Positions 14,949-22,426 of a stretch of DNA of 22,426 nt are shown here, piece after piece. The notes beneath the pieces were generated by a model. It searched no databases and was not told the DNA's origin. It saw only the letters and a program-made list of their open reading frames with translations. How positions within the stretch are numbered: position 1 is the stretch's first letter; every line of letters starts with the position of its first letter. Source of the DNA: JBEATZ01 sp041178545 (GTDB taxonomy: Bacteria > Planctomycetota > UBA1135 > UBA2386); assembly GCA_041178545.1 (NCBI GenBank), contig JBEGVB010000001.1, forward strand, positions 1 to 22,426, read 5' to 3'. A program made the translations under genes and the position numbers.

Positions 14949-16094
14949 ATGCTGCGGATGCTCCTTGCCTGGTTGCTCCTCCTGGCCCCCGTGGTGGCGC
15001 AGCAGTCGGTGCCGTGCCGCAGTTGCGAGAGCAAGGGCACGTTGGAGTGCGCCAAGCACGGCAAGCTGCTCGCGAAGGAGAACGCAGTGGCCTTCTGCAG
15101 CGTCGTGGCGGAGTGCAAGACCTGCAGCGGCGCCCTCTCGGTGGACTGCAGGTCCTGCCGCAACGCCGCAGCCGAGGGCGAGCTGGAGCGACGCAGGAAA
15201 CTCGCGGCCGAGGTCCTGGCCGCGCGCCGCAAGGCAGTGGACGAGGTGACGCGCAACGTGCCGCTGATGCACCTGAAGTGCGAGCATCTCGACCTGTGCT
15301 TCAGCATCAAGCCACACGTGATCGGCAAGGAGCGGCTCGACACCCATGCGCTCATGCACCTCTACGGCGAGCGCATCGAGGCCCTGCGCGCGGACTTCGT
15401 GAAGCTGTTGGAGCTGAAGCCCGAGGACCTCCCCGGCAGGCTCGACGTCTACATGTTCCGCGACCAACAGGACCAGTCCGTGATCGGTCCCAAGGTCACC
15501 GGCATCGGCACCAGTGGTTCCACGGGTGTGAAGCTGATGGGCGTGGAGTGCGTCTACAGCATGTGGCAGGACCCGCGCTCGATGGCGGACGACGAGGCGC
15601 TGCACCGGAACATGGTGCACAACCTCACGCACCTGTTGCTCAGCAACATGACGCCGTCCCACTGGATCGGCAACCGCAAGCACGGTTGGGTCGACGAGGG
15701 CCTCGCACACTGGTTCGAGGACCGCGTGACCGGCAGGTGCACCAACTTCTGCTTCGAGGAGGTGCTGGTGGCACCGGGCACCGGCTACAAGAACGGCAAG
15801 TGGCGGCCTGCGGTGCGGCAACTCGTCGACGCAGGCAAGGTGCGCTCCTTTGCCGAGCTCAGCGCGCTGAACACCGACCAGCTCGAGTTGCCCGACCACG
15901 CCCTCGTGTTTGCATGGGTCGACTACTTCCTCGCGCGCGCGGGCGGGGCGAAGTTCGCCTCGGTCGTCCGACTGCTCAAGGAGGGGGTCTCGACGCAGGA
16001 TGCCTTGCGCCAGGTCATGGGCGTGAACATGCTGACCGTCGACGCGGAGTTCGCCGAATGGGTCAAGACCAACTACTCGCTGCTGGACCGCTGA
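14949..16094 (+). CDS. Secreted Cys-rich peptidase-MA-like protein with altered zinc motif
   Basis: The product is 381 aa with a signal peptide (MLRMLLAWLLLLAPVVAQ). Mature residues 23-70 carry eight cysteines (C23, 26, 34, 50, 56, 59, 67, 70) in CxxC pairs such as CKTCSGALSVDCRSC, resembling DnaJ-type zinc ribbons; disulfides are the alternative outside the cytoplasm. Residues about 160-370 resemble gluzincin metallopeptidases of the MA/DUF1570 type: a helix with H224-N-L-T-H228, then WVDEGLAHWFE with Glu250 as the expected third zinc ligand. The catalytic Glu of HExxH is Asn here, so metal binding may remain but peptidase activity is doubtful. The gene has a predicted leaderless promoter and is followed after 2 nt by another exported protein, suggesting joint function. 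Assignment to the fold is moderate. Confidence 0.75.
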   Translation: MLRMLLAWLLLLAPVVAQQSVPCRSCESKGTLECAKHGKLLAKENAVAFCSVVAECKTCSGALSVDCRSCRNAAAEGELERRRKLAAEVLAARRKAVDEVTRNVPLMHLKCEHLDLCFSIKPHVIGKERLDTHALMHLYGERIEALRADFVKLLELKPEDLPGRLDVYMFRDQQDQSVIGPKVTGIGTSGSTGVKLMGVECVYSMWQDPRSMADDEALHRNMVHNLTHLLLSNMTPSHWIGNRKHGWVDEGLAHWFEDRVTGRCTNFCFEEVLVAPGTGYKNGKWRPAVRQLVDAGKVRSFAELSALNTDQLELPDHALVFAWVDYFLARAGGAKFASVVRLLKEGVSTQDALRQVMGVNMLTVDAEFAEWVKTNYSLLDR

Positions 16095-16096
16095 AG

Positions 16097-17590
16097 GTGC
16101 GTGTGCTCACGGGTTGCCTCCTCGCCCTCGCCCTGGGGGCGGACGCGAGGGGCCAGGGCCCGCTGCACCGCGAGAACTGGGCCTACTCACACCTGCAGTG
16201 GCGACGGGAGCAGCTGCAGGCGCAGGTCATGCAGGCCACGCCAGCGCAGCAGGTTGCCGTCCGCGACCTCCTCGACGAGCCAGACCAGGGACTGCCGTTC
16301 CGCAACGTGGTGCGGGCGAGTGCCCAGCTGTCCGGGCGTGGGTTCGACGACACCTTGCTGTTCCGCTCGATGGTGGGAGCCTTCGTGCTGCCCGAGGTGG
16401 TGGACCCGGACTCGAGCCGCGAGGAATGCAGGTCGCTGAGCGTCTCGGTGTTCCTGCCGGCGCGGGTGCAACCTGCCGGGGCTGCATCGTTCCGGGTCTT
16501 GGTCCGCGACACCTCGGGTCGCGTCGTGCACGAGAGCGAGGCACCACAGGAGTGTTCGGTGGACGACCTGCGGCTCGCCCAGTGCCTGGTGCCCGTGCCG
16601 TGTGCAGGACTCGAGGACGGTGAGTACACGGTGGAGGTGGCGACCTTCGTCGCGGGCAAGGAGGCTGTGGATGCCGACCCGCGGCTCGTGCAGCGCTTCG
16701 CGGTGCTGCGCGGCTACCAGCAGCGCGCGGAGCAGGTGGTTGCAGCGGCCACCAGGCTCGGTGGCGCAGCATCCGGCATCCCTGCCTGCAGCCTGCTGGC
16801 CGTTGCAGCCGAGGTGAACCGCGCCTACTCGGGCGAGGCCCCCAACGGTGCCGCGACCGGGCGCGAGGACCTGCTGCTGCTCGAGCGCATGGTGGCGCGC
16901 AGCGCGAAGGGGGAGGACTCGCTCGAGGGCGAGGCAGGCGACGTGCTGCTGGGCCTTCCCACCGGTGCGCAGCGTCCGCTCACCGCCGTGCTGCGCATGC
17001 CGTCCGGGGGGAAGGCATCCTGCCTCGTGGTGGTCGCCGCCGGCTCCCCGTTCTACGGGGCAGACAGTCCGCGACCGGGCGCTCCCGCGTGCACCTCGCC
17101 GCGGTGGACCGCCCGTGCGTGCGCGGACACCCGCCCCGTGGGTGCCGCGGTGCTGTTCGTCGAGTCGCCTGGAGCGACGCCCAGGTGGTCCGAGGCACTC
17201 GCGCGCGGTGTCGGTGCGCTGCAGGACCGACTCGGCATTGCTCCAGCCCACACGACGCTGGTGGTGGAACGCGATGCAGCGGTTGCCGTGTGCTTCGGTC
17301 TCGCCGAGCTGCTGCCGCGCATCGAGACGCTCGACCTCGTCAACGGTGGCGTGCTGTCGCGGAAGGCCCTCGAGGGACTCCAGGGCCGGAGGGTCGTGGC
17401 CCATGTCTCGCGCGGTCCCCTGAGCCGCGGGCTCCAGCACACGAAGGACGTGGTGGCAGGCAGCCAGGGGCCGCTCCAGTTCGACGGGTCCTTCCTCCCG
17501 GTGTCGGCGGACGGTTACCCGTGGCAGTTCGCGCTGCCGCTCGCGTTGCGTGCCGTGACCGGGCGGGTCGCCCTCGAGGCACCGCGCTGA
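16097..17590 (+). CDS. Exported protein of unknown function, possibly degenerate alpha/beta hydrolase
   Basis: The product is 497 aa from GTG 16097, two bases after the previous stop, giving a signal peptide (TGCLLALALGADARGQG). I do not recognise the family. Residues about 20-200 look like an extended beta-rich domain (SVFLPARVQPAGAASFRVLV; GEYTVEVATFVAG). Residues about 290-490 alternate beta strands and helices (PLTAVLRMPSGGKASCLVVV; AAVLFVESPG; RIETLDLVNG) as in alpha/beta hydrolases. However, the position where a GxSxG nucleophile elbow would fall reads VERDAAVAV and has no serine. It could therefore be a non-catalytic hydrolase relative or something unrelated. Spacing implies co-transcription with the Cys-rich protein upstream. 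Its stop codon directly abuts the stop of the convergent methyltransferase gene. Confidence 0.7.
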   Translation: MRVLTGCLLALALGADARGQGPLHRENWAYSHLQWRREQLQAQVMQATPAQQVAVRDLLDEPDQGLPFRNVVRASAQLSGRGFDDTLLFRSMVGAFVLPEVVDPDSSREECRSLSVSVFLPARVQPAGAASFRVLVRDTSGRVVHESEAPQECSVDDLRLAQCLVPVPCAGLEDGEYTVEVATFVAGKEAVDADPRLVQRFAVLRGYQQRAEQVVAAATRLGGAASGIPACSLLAVAAEVNRAYSGEAPNGAATGREDLLLLERMVARSAKGEDSLEGEAGDVLLGLPTGAQRPLTAVLRMPSGGKASCLVVVAAGSPFYGADSPRPGAPACTSPRWTARACADTRPVGAAVLFVESPGATPRWSEALARGVGALQDRLGIAPAHTTLVVERDAAVAVCFGLAELLPRIETLDLVNGGVLSRKALEGLQGRRVVAHVSRGPLSRGLQHTKDVVAGSQGPLQFDGSFLPVSADGYPWQFALPLALRAVTGRVALEAPR

Positions 17591-18211
17591 TCAGTCGGTC
17601 CGGCGGCGGCACAGCACGAGCGTCTGTTCGCCGAGGAACCTCAGGGTCGCGTGCCATGCAACCGGCTCGAGCCCCGCGGCGCGGAGCTCGCCTGCGAACT
17701 GGCTCCTGCTCACGGCACAGCGGCCAGAACGCTTCTTGCCAGTGAGCCTGCGCAGCATGCGGCGCGCGCTCTGCAGGCTGAATGCGTCGAAGAAGGACAC
17801 GACGACCGGACCCGTGGTGACCCGCGCCAGCTCGGAGAGGATGCGGATGCGCTCCTCTGCGCCGGGAACGTGTTGGAGCAGGCGCATGCAGAGGACACCC
17901 GAGAACGTCCCGGCGGCGAAGGGCAGCGCCGAGGCACTGGCGCAGACGCGAGCATGCGCCTGTCCTGCTGCCACCAGCATGGCAGCGTCGCGGTCCACCT
18001 GCACGACCGGGTGGGGCAGCAGGCCGCTGAGACGCCCGGCCCCGCTCGGGACGTCCAGCCACGGCCCGCGTGGGTTTGCGGCCCGTGCCAGCAGCCGTAC
18101 GACGGCAGCCCGCTCACGGGCGTCGGTCCGGGGCCCGTACCCGACGTGGAAACGCTGGTCGCGGTAGCGGGTGGCATAGCCTTTCTCGCGGAGGTACGGG
18201 GTCTCGTCCAC
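17591..18211 (-). CDS. Class I SAM-dependent methyltransferase
   Basis: The product is 206 aa from GTG 18209-18211. The SAM-binding motif I is WLDVPSGAGRLSGLL (about residues 51-65), followed by the acidic end of strand 2 (VVQVDRD) and a motif near ASALPFAAGTFSGVLCMRLL that places it in the methyltransferase-11 type. The N-terminus (DETPYLREKGYATRYRDQRF) and the basic C-terminal part (RRMLRRLTGKKRSG) suggest an acceptor that is not evident from sequence. An in-frame ATG lies 57 nt upstream, but a -10-like CAAACT followed by a 6-nt GGACCC spacer ends exactly at the GTG, supporting the shorter form. It is transcribed away from the PilZ gene and ends base-to-base against the convergent exported-protein gene. 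Confidence 0.85.
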   Translation of the reverse strand: MDETPYLREKGYATRYRDQRFHVGYGPRTDARERAAVVRLLARAANPRGPWLDVPSGAGRLSGLLPHPVVQVDRDAAMLVAAGQAHARVCASASALPFAAGTFSGVLCMRLLQHVPGAEERIRILSELARVTTGPVVVSFFDAFSLQSARRMLRRLTGKKRSGRCAVSRSQFAGELRAAGLEPVAWHATLRFLGEQTLVLCRRRTD

Positions 18212-18247
18212 GGGTCCAGTTTGGCGGACCCTGTGGTGCAGTTGCAA
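18212..18247 (-). promoter_or_regulatory. Leaderless-type promoter for the methyltransferase
   Basis: On the minus strand, TTGCAA (18247-18242) is followed after 18 nt by CAAACT (18223-18218), then GGACCC and GTG 18211. The spacing equals that at 14949 and 18596 and predicts transcription from the start codon itself. Confidence 0.45.
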
Positions 18248-18276
18248 CGCGGTGGCTGCCGATACCAAGGGTGGTC
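18242..18276 (+). promoter_or_regulatory. Weak promoter for the PilZ gene sharing the TTGCAA element
   Basis: TTGCAA is its own reverse complement, so it could act as -35 for both divergent genes. On the plus strand a -10-like TACCAA (18263-18268) follows after 15 nt, which is short, with ATG 18277 eight bases later. Confidence 0.3.
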
Positions 18277-18558
18277 ATGGAGCCAACGACGAAGCAGGAC
18301 GGTTCCGAGCGTCGCGAACAGTCGCGCAAGGCGCTGCGCGGTCGGGTGGCGATGCGCCTCGTCGCACCCCACCTCGAGGGAGCGGGAGAGAACGTCTCCG
18401 CACAGGGCGTGCTGTTCGTGGTCGACGGTCCGGTCGAGGTGGTCGTGCGCATCGGCGAGGGAGGCGAGGAACTGCACGGCACCCTCGTTCGCCTGCAGGA
18501 CCTCGGGAGTGGTCGCAGCGGCATCGCAGTCCGCTTCGACACGCCGCCCGGGTCCTGA
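18277..18558 (+). CDS. Single-domain PilZ protein, likely cyclic-di-GMP receptor
   Basis: The product is 93 aa, about the size of one PilZ domain, so it probably works as a free adaptor. Both family motifs for c-di-GMP binding are present: RxxxR as RKALR (residues about 17-21) and (D/N)xSxxG as NVSAQG (about 39-44). The rest alternates beta strands (VLFVVDGPVEVVVRIGEGG; GTLVRLQDLGSGRSGIAVRF) as expected for the barrel, and GIAVRF is a typical last strand. ATG 18277 is the natural start; longer in-frame forms run over the divergent promoter and methyltransferase. It lies 37 nt before a DUF2058-like gene that has its own promoter. No diguanylate cyclase or motility gene is in the window, so its target is unknown. 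Confidence 0.85.
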   Translation: MEPTTKQDGSERREQSRKALRGRVAMRLVAPHLEGAGENVSAQGVLFVVDGPVEVVVRIGEGGEELHGTLVRLQDLGSGRSGIAVRFDTPPGS

Positions 18559-18583
18559 GGCTGCGCTCGCGGCCGGGTGCGGC

Positions 18584-18595
18584 TAGACTGCACCC
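18584..18595 (+). promoter_or_regulatory. Leaderless-type promoter for the DUF2058-like gene
   Basis: TAGACT (18584-18589) is followed by six bases (GCACCC) and ATG 18596. This is the same arrangement as upstream of 14949, and no ribosome binding site is present. Confidence 0.5.
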
Positions 18596-19093
18596 ATGAA
18601 CCTCCGCGACCAGCTCAAGAAGGCCAAGCTGCTCTCCGAGAAGGACGCGCGTCGGCTCGCCCACGAGGAACGCGTCGACCGCAAGGAGAAGGGCTCGCAG
18701 CAACTGGAGGCGGAACAGGCCCAGCGTCGGGCCGAGCTGGAGGCGATGGGGGAGCAGGAGCGTCGTCAGGTCCAACAACGTCAGCAGCTGGTCGAGGCCG
18801 AGCGTGCCCGTCAGGCAGAACTCGATGCCGTGCGCGCCATCCTCGCCGATCAGGCTCGCAAGCCCGGGCCGGGCAGCATCAAGTGGTACTTCCAGCTCGA
18901 CGACGGGTCGCTGCCCTGGCTCGAGCTCTCCGCCCGCGAGGCGCAGGAGGTCCGTGCCGGGATGGTGTGTGTCGTGCAGGCGGGACAGTCAGGTGCACAC
19001 GACTACCGGCTGCTGGGGACCGAACTGGCGCGCCGGGTGGCACGCACCGAGCCGCGTGCCGTCGTGTACGCCCCCCGTGGCGTGGTCGTCTGA
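18596..19093 (+). CDS. DUF2058-like coiled-coil protein
   Basis: The product is 165 aa. The N-terminus (MNLRDQLKKAKLLSEKDARR) has the pattern of DUF2058/YaiL proteins, which begin with LxxQLLKAGLVxxKKAKK and are loosely described as nucleoprotein- or polynucleotide-associated. Residues about 15-85 form a highly charged, Gln/Glu/Arg-rich coiled coil. The C-terminal domain (PGSIKWYFQLDDGSLPWLEL; DYRLLGTELARRVARTEPRA) is compact and predicted alpha/beta. The start codon is fixed by a -10 six bases upstream. Its stop codon lies inside a hairpin shared with the convergent pnp gene, which is suggestive because a nucleic-acid role is proposed for the family. Family assignment rests on the N-terminal pattern and size. 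Confidence 0.65.
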   Translation: MNLRDQLKKAKLLSEKDARRLAHEERVDRKEKGSQQLEAEQAQRRAELEAMGEQERRQVQQRQQLVEAERARQAELDAVRAILADQARKPGPGSIKWYFQLDDGSLPWLELSAREAQEVRAGMVCVVQAGQSGAHDYRLLGTELARRVARTEPRAVVYAPRGVVV

Positions 19094-19113
19094 CCCGCTG
19101 CGTTCCGCGCGGG

Positions 19114-19116
<3 letters not shown>
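19091..19116. terminator. Symmetric hairpin holding both convergent stop codons
   Basis: TGACCCGC (19091-19098), bulged T, GCG, loop TTC, CGC and GCGGGTCA (19109-19116) form an 11-bp stem. The outermost TGA is the stop of the DUF2058-like gene and the outermost TCA is the stop of pnp on the other strand. The hairpin forms on both transcripts and is the only sequence between the genes. There is no T-tract, so it may act as a bidirectional end or as protection of 3' ends. Confidence 0.6.
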
Positions 19117-21201
<2,085 letters not shown>

Positions 21202-21270
21202 CGGCACATCTTGCCGTCGCAGCCGGTGTCCGGGCAAACCCGCTGCACCGAGGAAACGCCGCGAGTGCCC

Positions 21271-21299
21271 TTGAGTTGTGCGACCTCCAGGGCCATGAT
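21271..21299 (+). promoter_or_regulatory. Sigma70-like promoter for feoAB
   Basis: TTGAGT (21271-21276) and CATGAT (21294-21299) are 17 nt apart, each matching consensus at four of six positions. The predicted start near 21306 lies just before a perfect palindrome, and the ATG of feoA follows at 21334. Confidence 0.4.
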
Positions 21300-21310
21300 C
21301 CCCGCCCTTC

Positions 21311-21327
21311 TTGCGACCAAGTCGCAA
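21311..21327. promoter_or_regulatory. Perfect 7-3-7 palindrome, candidate operator for feoAB
   Basis: TTGCGAC-CAA-GTCGCAA is an exact inverted repeat 5 nt downstream of the predicted feoA transcription start and 6 nt before ATG 21334. That position suits a repressor. It does not match the usual Fur or DtxR/IdeR consensus, so the regulator is not identified. A short RNA hairpin acting on translation is the alternative. Confidence 0.5.
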
Positions 21328-21333
21328 CTGAGA

Positions 21334-21588
21334 ATGAGCTCCAACCAGACTCTCCGACTCTGTTGCCTGCCGCGCGGCGTGCCCGCCACCGTGGTGTCCG
21401 TCGAGGGTGGCGACGAGGTGGCGCAGCGTCTCAACGACCTCGGACTCGTCCCGGGTACGCGCCTCGAGATGCTGACGGTTGCCCCGCTGGGCGACCCGAT
21501 CCTCTTCCGCCTGCTCGGCTACCGTTTGGCGCTGCGCAGGGACGAGTCGGAGCGCGTCCTCGTCTGCACCGGGGACGGGCAGCCATGA
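21334..21588 (+). CDS. feoA: FeoA, ferrous iron transport accessory protein
   Basis: The product is an 84-aa cytoplasmic SH3-like protein that works with the FeoB iron channel. The sequence follows the FeoA pattern: LRLCCLPRGVPATVVSVEGG, then RLNDLGLVPGTRLEMLTVAP, then LGDPILFRLLGYRLALRRDE ending in the last strand. The conserved LxxLGLxPG segment is clear. ATG 21334 gives the usual length; an in-frame ATG at 21295 would add 13 residues but falls on the predicted -10. The stop overlaps the feoB start as ATGA, showing translational coupling. Cysteines at about 9-10 (CCL) are not a family requirement. Assignment is firm because of both sequence and neighbour. Confidence 0.92.
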   Translation: MSSNQTLRLCCLPRGVPATVVSVEGGDEVAQRLNDLGLVPGTRLEMLTVAPLGDPILFRLLGYRLALRRDESERVLVCTGDGQP

Positions 21589-22426
21589 GTCCTGCCGTGC
21601 CGGGCAGGACCCGCACCGTTGCCCTGGTTGGGCGTGCGAACGCTGGCAAGACCTCCCTCCTCATGCACCTCACGGGCACGCCCCAGCGCCCCGTGAACTT
21701 CCCCGGCACCTCCGTCGAGCGGGTCGAGAGCGAGGTGGAGCACGCGGGCGTGCGGCTGCGGGTCGTCGACCTGCCAGGGATTGCCTCGCTCACCCCCATG
21801 AGCCGGGACGAGGAGGTTGCGATCGCCAGCCTGCGCGCGGGCAGCTCGGACCGTCCCGAACTGCTGTGTGCCGTGCTCGATGCCACCAAGCTGATGCTGG
21901 AGCTCCGGCTGCTGGCCCAGCTGCGCACGCTGGGTCTGCCGGTCGTGGTGGCACTCACGCGCACCGACCTGGCGGAGGCCGAGGGCCGTCCCGTGGCCGT
22001 CGACCGGTTGCAACAGGCGCTTGGCATCCCCGTCCACGCAGTGCACGGCAGGAGCGGTGCCGGTGCCGAGCAACTCCTCGGCCAGCTCGCAGGAGAGCTG
22101 CCGACGGTCCGTTCCGTGCCGACCACGCCCACGGTCGCGCCTGAGGTGCAGCGGCAGGAGCCTGCCCGGCGGACGTGGACGGACCGACTCGACGCCGTGT
22201 TGCTGCACCGCGTGTTCGGGCCGGTGCTGCTGCTCCTCGTGCTTTTGCTCGCCTTCCAGGTCGTGTTCACGGTGGCCGAACCGTTCGTCGCCCTCATCGA
22301 GTCCGCGCAGGGACTGGTCGAGGGACTGGCCGAGGGGCTGGTTGCCGAGGGTGCGCTCCGGAGCCTGTTGGTCGACGGGCTCGTGAACGGGCTCGGTTCG
22401 GTGTTCGTGTTCATCCCGCAGATCGC
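21585..22426 (+). CDS. feoB: FeoB ferrous iron transporter, N-terminal part, cut by window edge
   Basis: FeoB is the inner-membrane Fe(II) permease with an N-terminal G domain. About 280 residues are visible. P-loop is GRANAGKT (16-23), switch region NFPGTSVE (38-45), G3 DLPG (63-66 region) and G5 near GRSGAG. G4 reads TRTD (125-128) in place of the usual NxxD. Only about 40 residues lie between the G domain and the first membrane segment, against roughly 100 for the helical GDI domain of typical FeoB, so that domain looks reduced or absent. The membrane part begins with RLDAVLLHRVFGPVLLLLVL and a canonical LAFQVVFTVAEPF stretch; the window ends in GSVFVFIPQI, the start of the first gate motif. 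The ATG overlaps the feoA stop by 4 nt. Confidence 0.93.
   Translation, partial: MSPAVPGRTRTVALVGRANAGKTSLLMHLTGTPQRPVNFPGTSVERVESEVEHAGVRLRVVDLPGIASLTPMSRDEEVAIASLRAGSSDRPELLCAVLDATKLMLELRLLAQLRTLGLPVVVALTRTDLAEAEGRPVAVDRLQQALGIPVHAVHGRSGAGAEQLLGQLAGELPTVRSVPTTPTVAPEVQRQEPARRTWTDRLDAVLLHRVFGPVLLLLVLLLAFQVVFTVAEPFVALIESAQGLVEGLAEGLVAEGALRSLLVDGLVNGLGSVFVFIPQI

Noticed and set aside
15014..16096. In-frame extension of the exported unknown protein through the previous gene
   Set aside because: It is a shifted-frame shadow of the Cys-rich gene; the signal peptide begins at 16097.
21329..21340. Possible Fur box half-site (GAGAATGAG) at the feoA start
   Set aside because: Only a partial match to one half of the consensus with no second half; the 7-3-7 palindrome nearby is a far stronger candidate.

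Overview
This is a GC-rich bacterial window with many GTG starts and one likely TTG start. The best lineage marker is the small basic protein at 12639-12917, whose N-terminus (MSIHSSLKV...) matches a short basic protein family known from the PVC superphylum (Planctomycetes, Verrucomicrobia, Chlamydiae). Together with the many secreted TPR proteins, an orphan TPR-secretin and a TMTC-like glycosyltransferase-TPR fusion, this suggests a planctomycete, probably from a less studied clade. That placement is inference. I see no rRNA, tRNA, CRISPR array, insertion sequence, phage gene or recognisable defence system.

Region 1 (1-9000, minus strand) is mostly envelope and repair genes. From right to left in the direction of transcription it holds a JmjC/cupin-like oxygenase candidate and a family 4 uracil-DNA glycosylase (stop and start overlap by 4 nt), then a lipoprotein-type TPR-secretin with its own promoter. 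A 301-nt gap with two large hairpins follows, then two secreted TPR proteins, the last cut by the window edge.

Region 2 (8900-16100 and on to 17590, plus strand) starts at a compact divergent promoter. It holds a GT-C glycosyltransferase with C-terminal TPRs, then a tight group: a SPOR-like membrane protein, the PVC small basic protein with an Ala/Pro/Lys tail, a class I aminotransferase and the radical-SAM enzyme QueE (queuosine/7-deazaguanine pathway). Two secreted proteins follow: a Cys-rich, peptidase-MA-like protein whose zinc motif reads HNLTH instead of HExxH, and an unrecognised exported protein that starts 2 nt later.

Region 3 (17591-19093) holds a methyltransferase (minus strand) diverging from a 93-aa PilZ protein, followed by a DUF2058-like coiled-coil protein. 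Region 4 (19114-22426) holds polynucleotide phosphorylase (minus strand) diverging from feoA-feoB (ferrous iron uptake). FeoB is cut by the right edge.

The most striking non-coding signal is a near-identical 15-nt start arrangement at three genes. A -10-like hexamer, a 6-nt spacer of the form GNNCCC and then the start codon predict leaderless transcripts. Other signals are a perfect 7-3-7 palindrome just downstream of a predicted feoA promoter, a hairpin containing both stop codons of a convergent pair, and divergent promoters that appear to share elements. I found no wholly new multi-gene system. The best candidates for new biology are the leaderless-start motif, the TPR-secretin, the pair of degenerate secreted proteins and the tailed PVC small basic protein.
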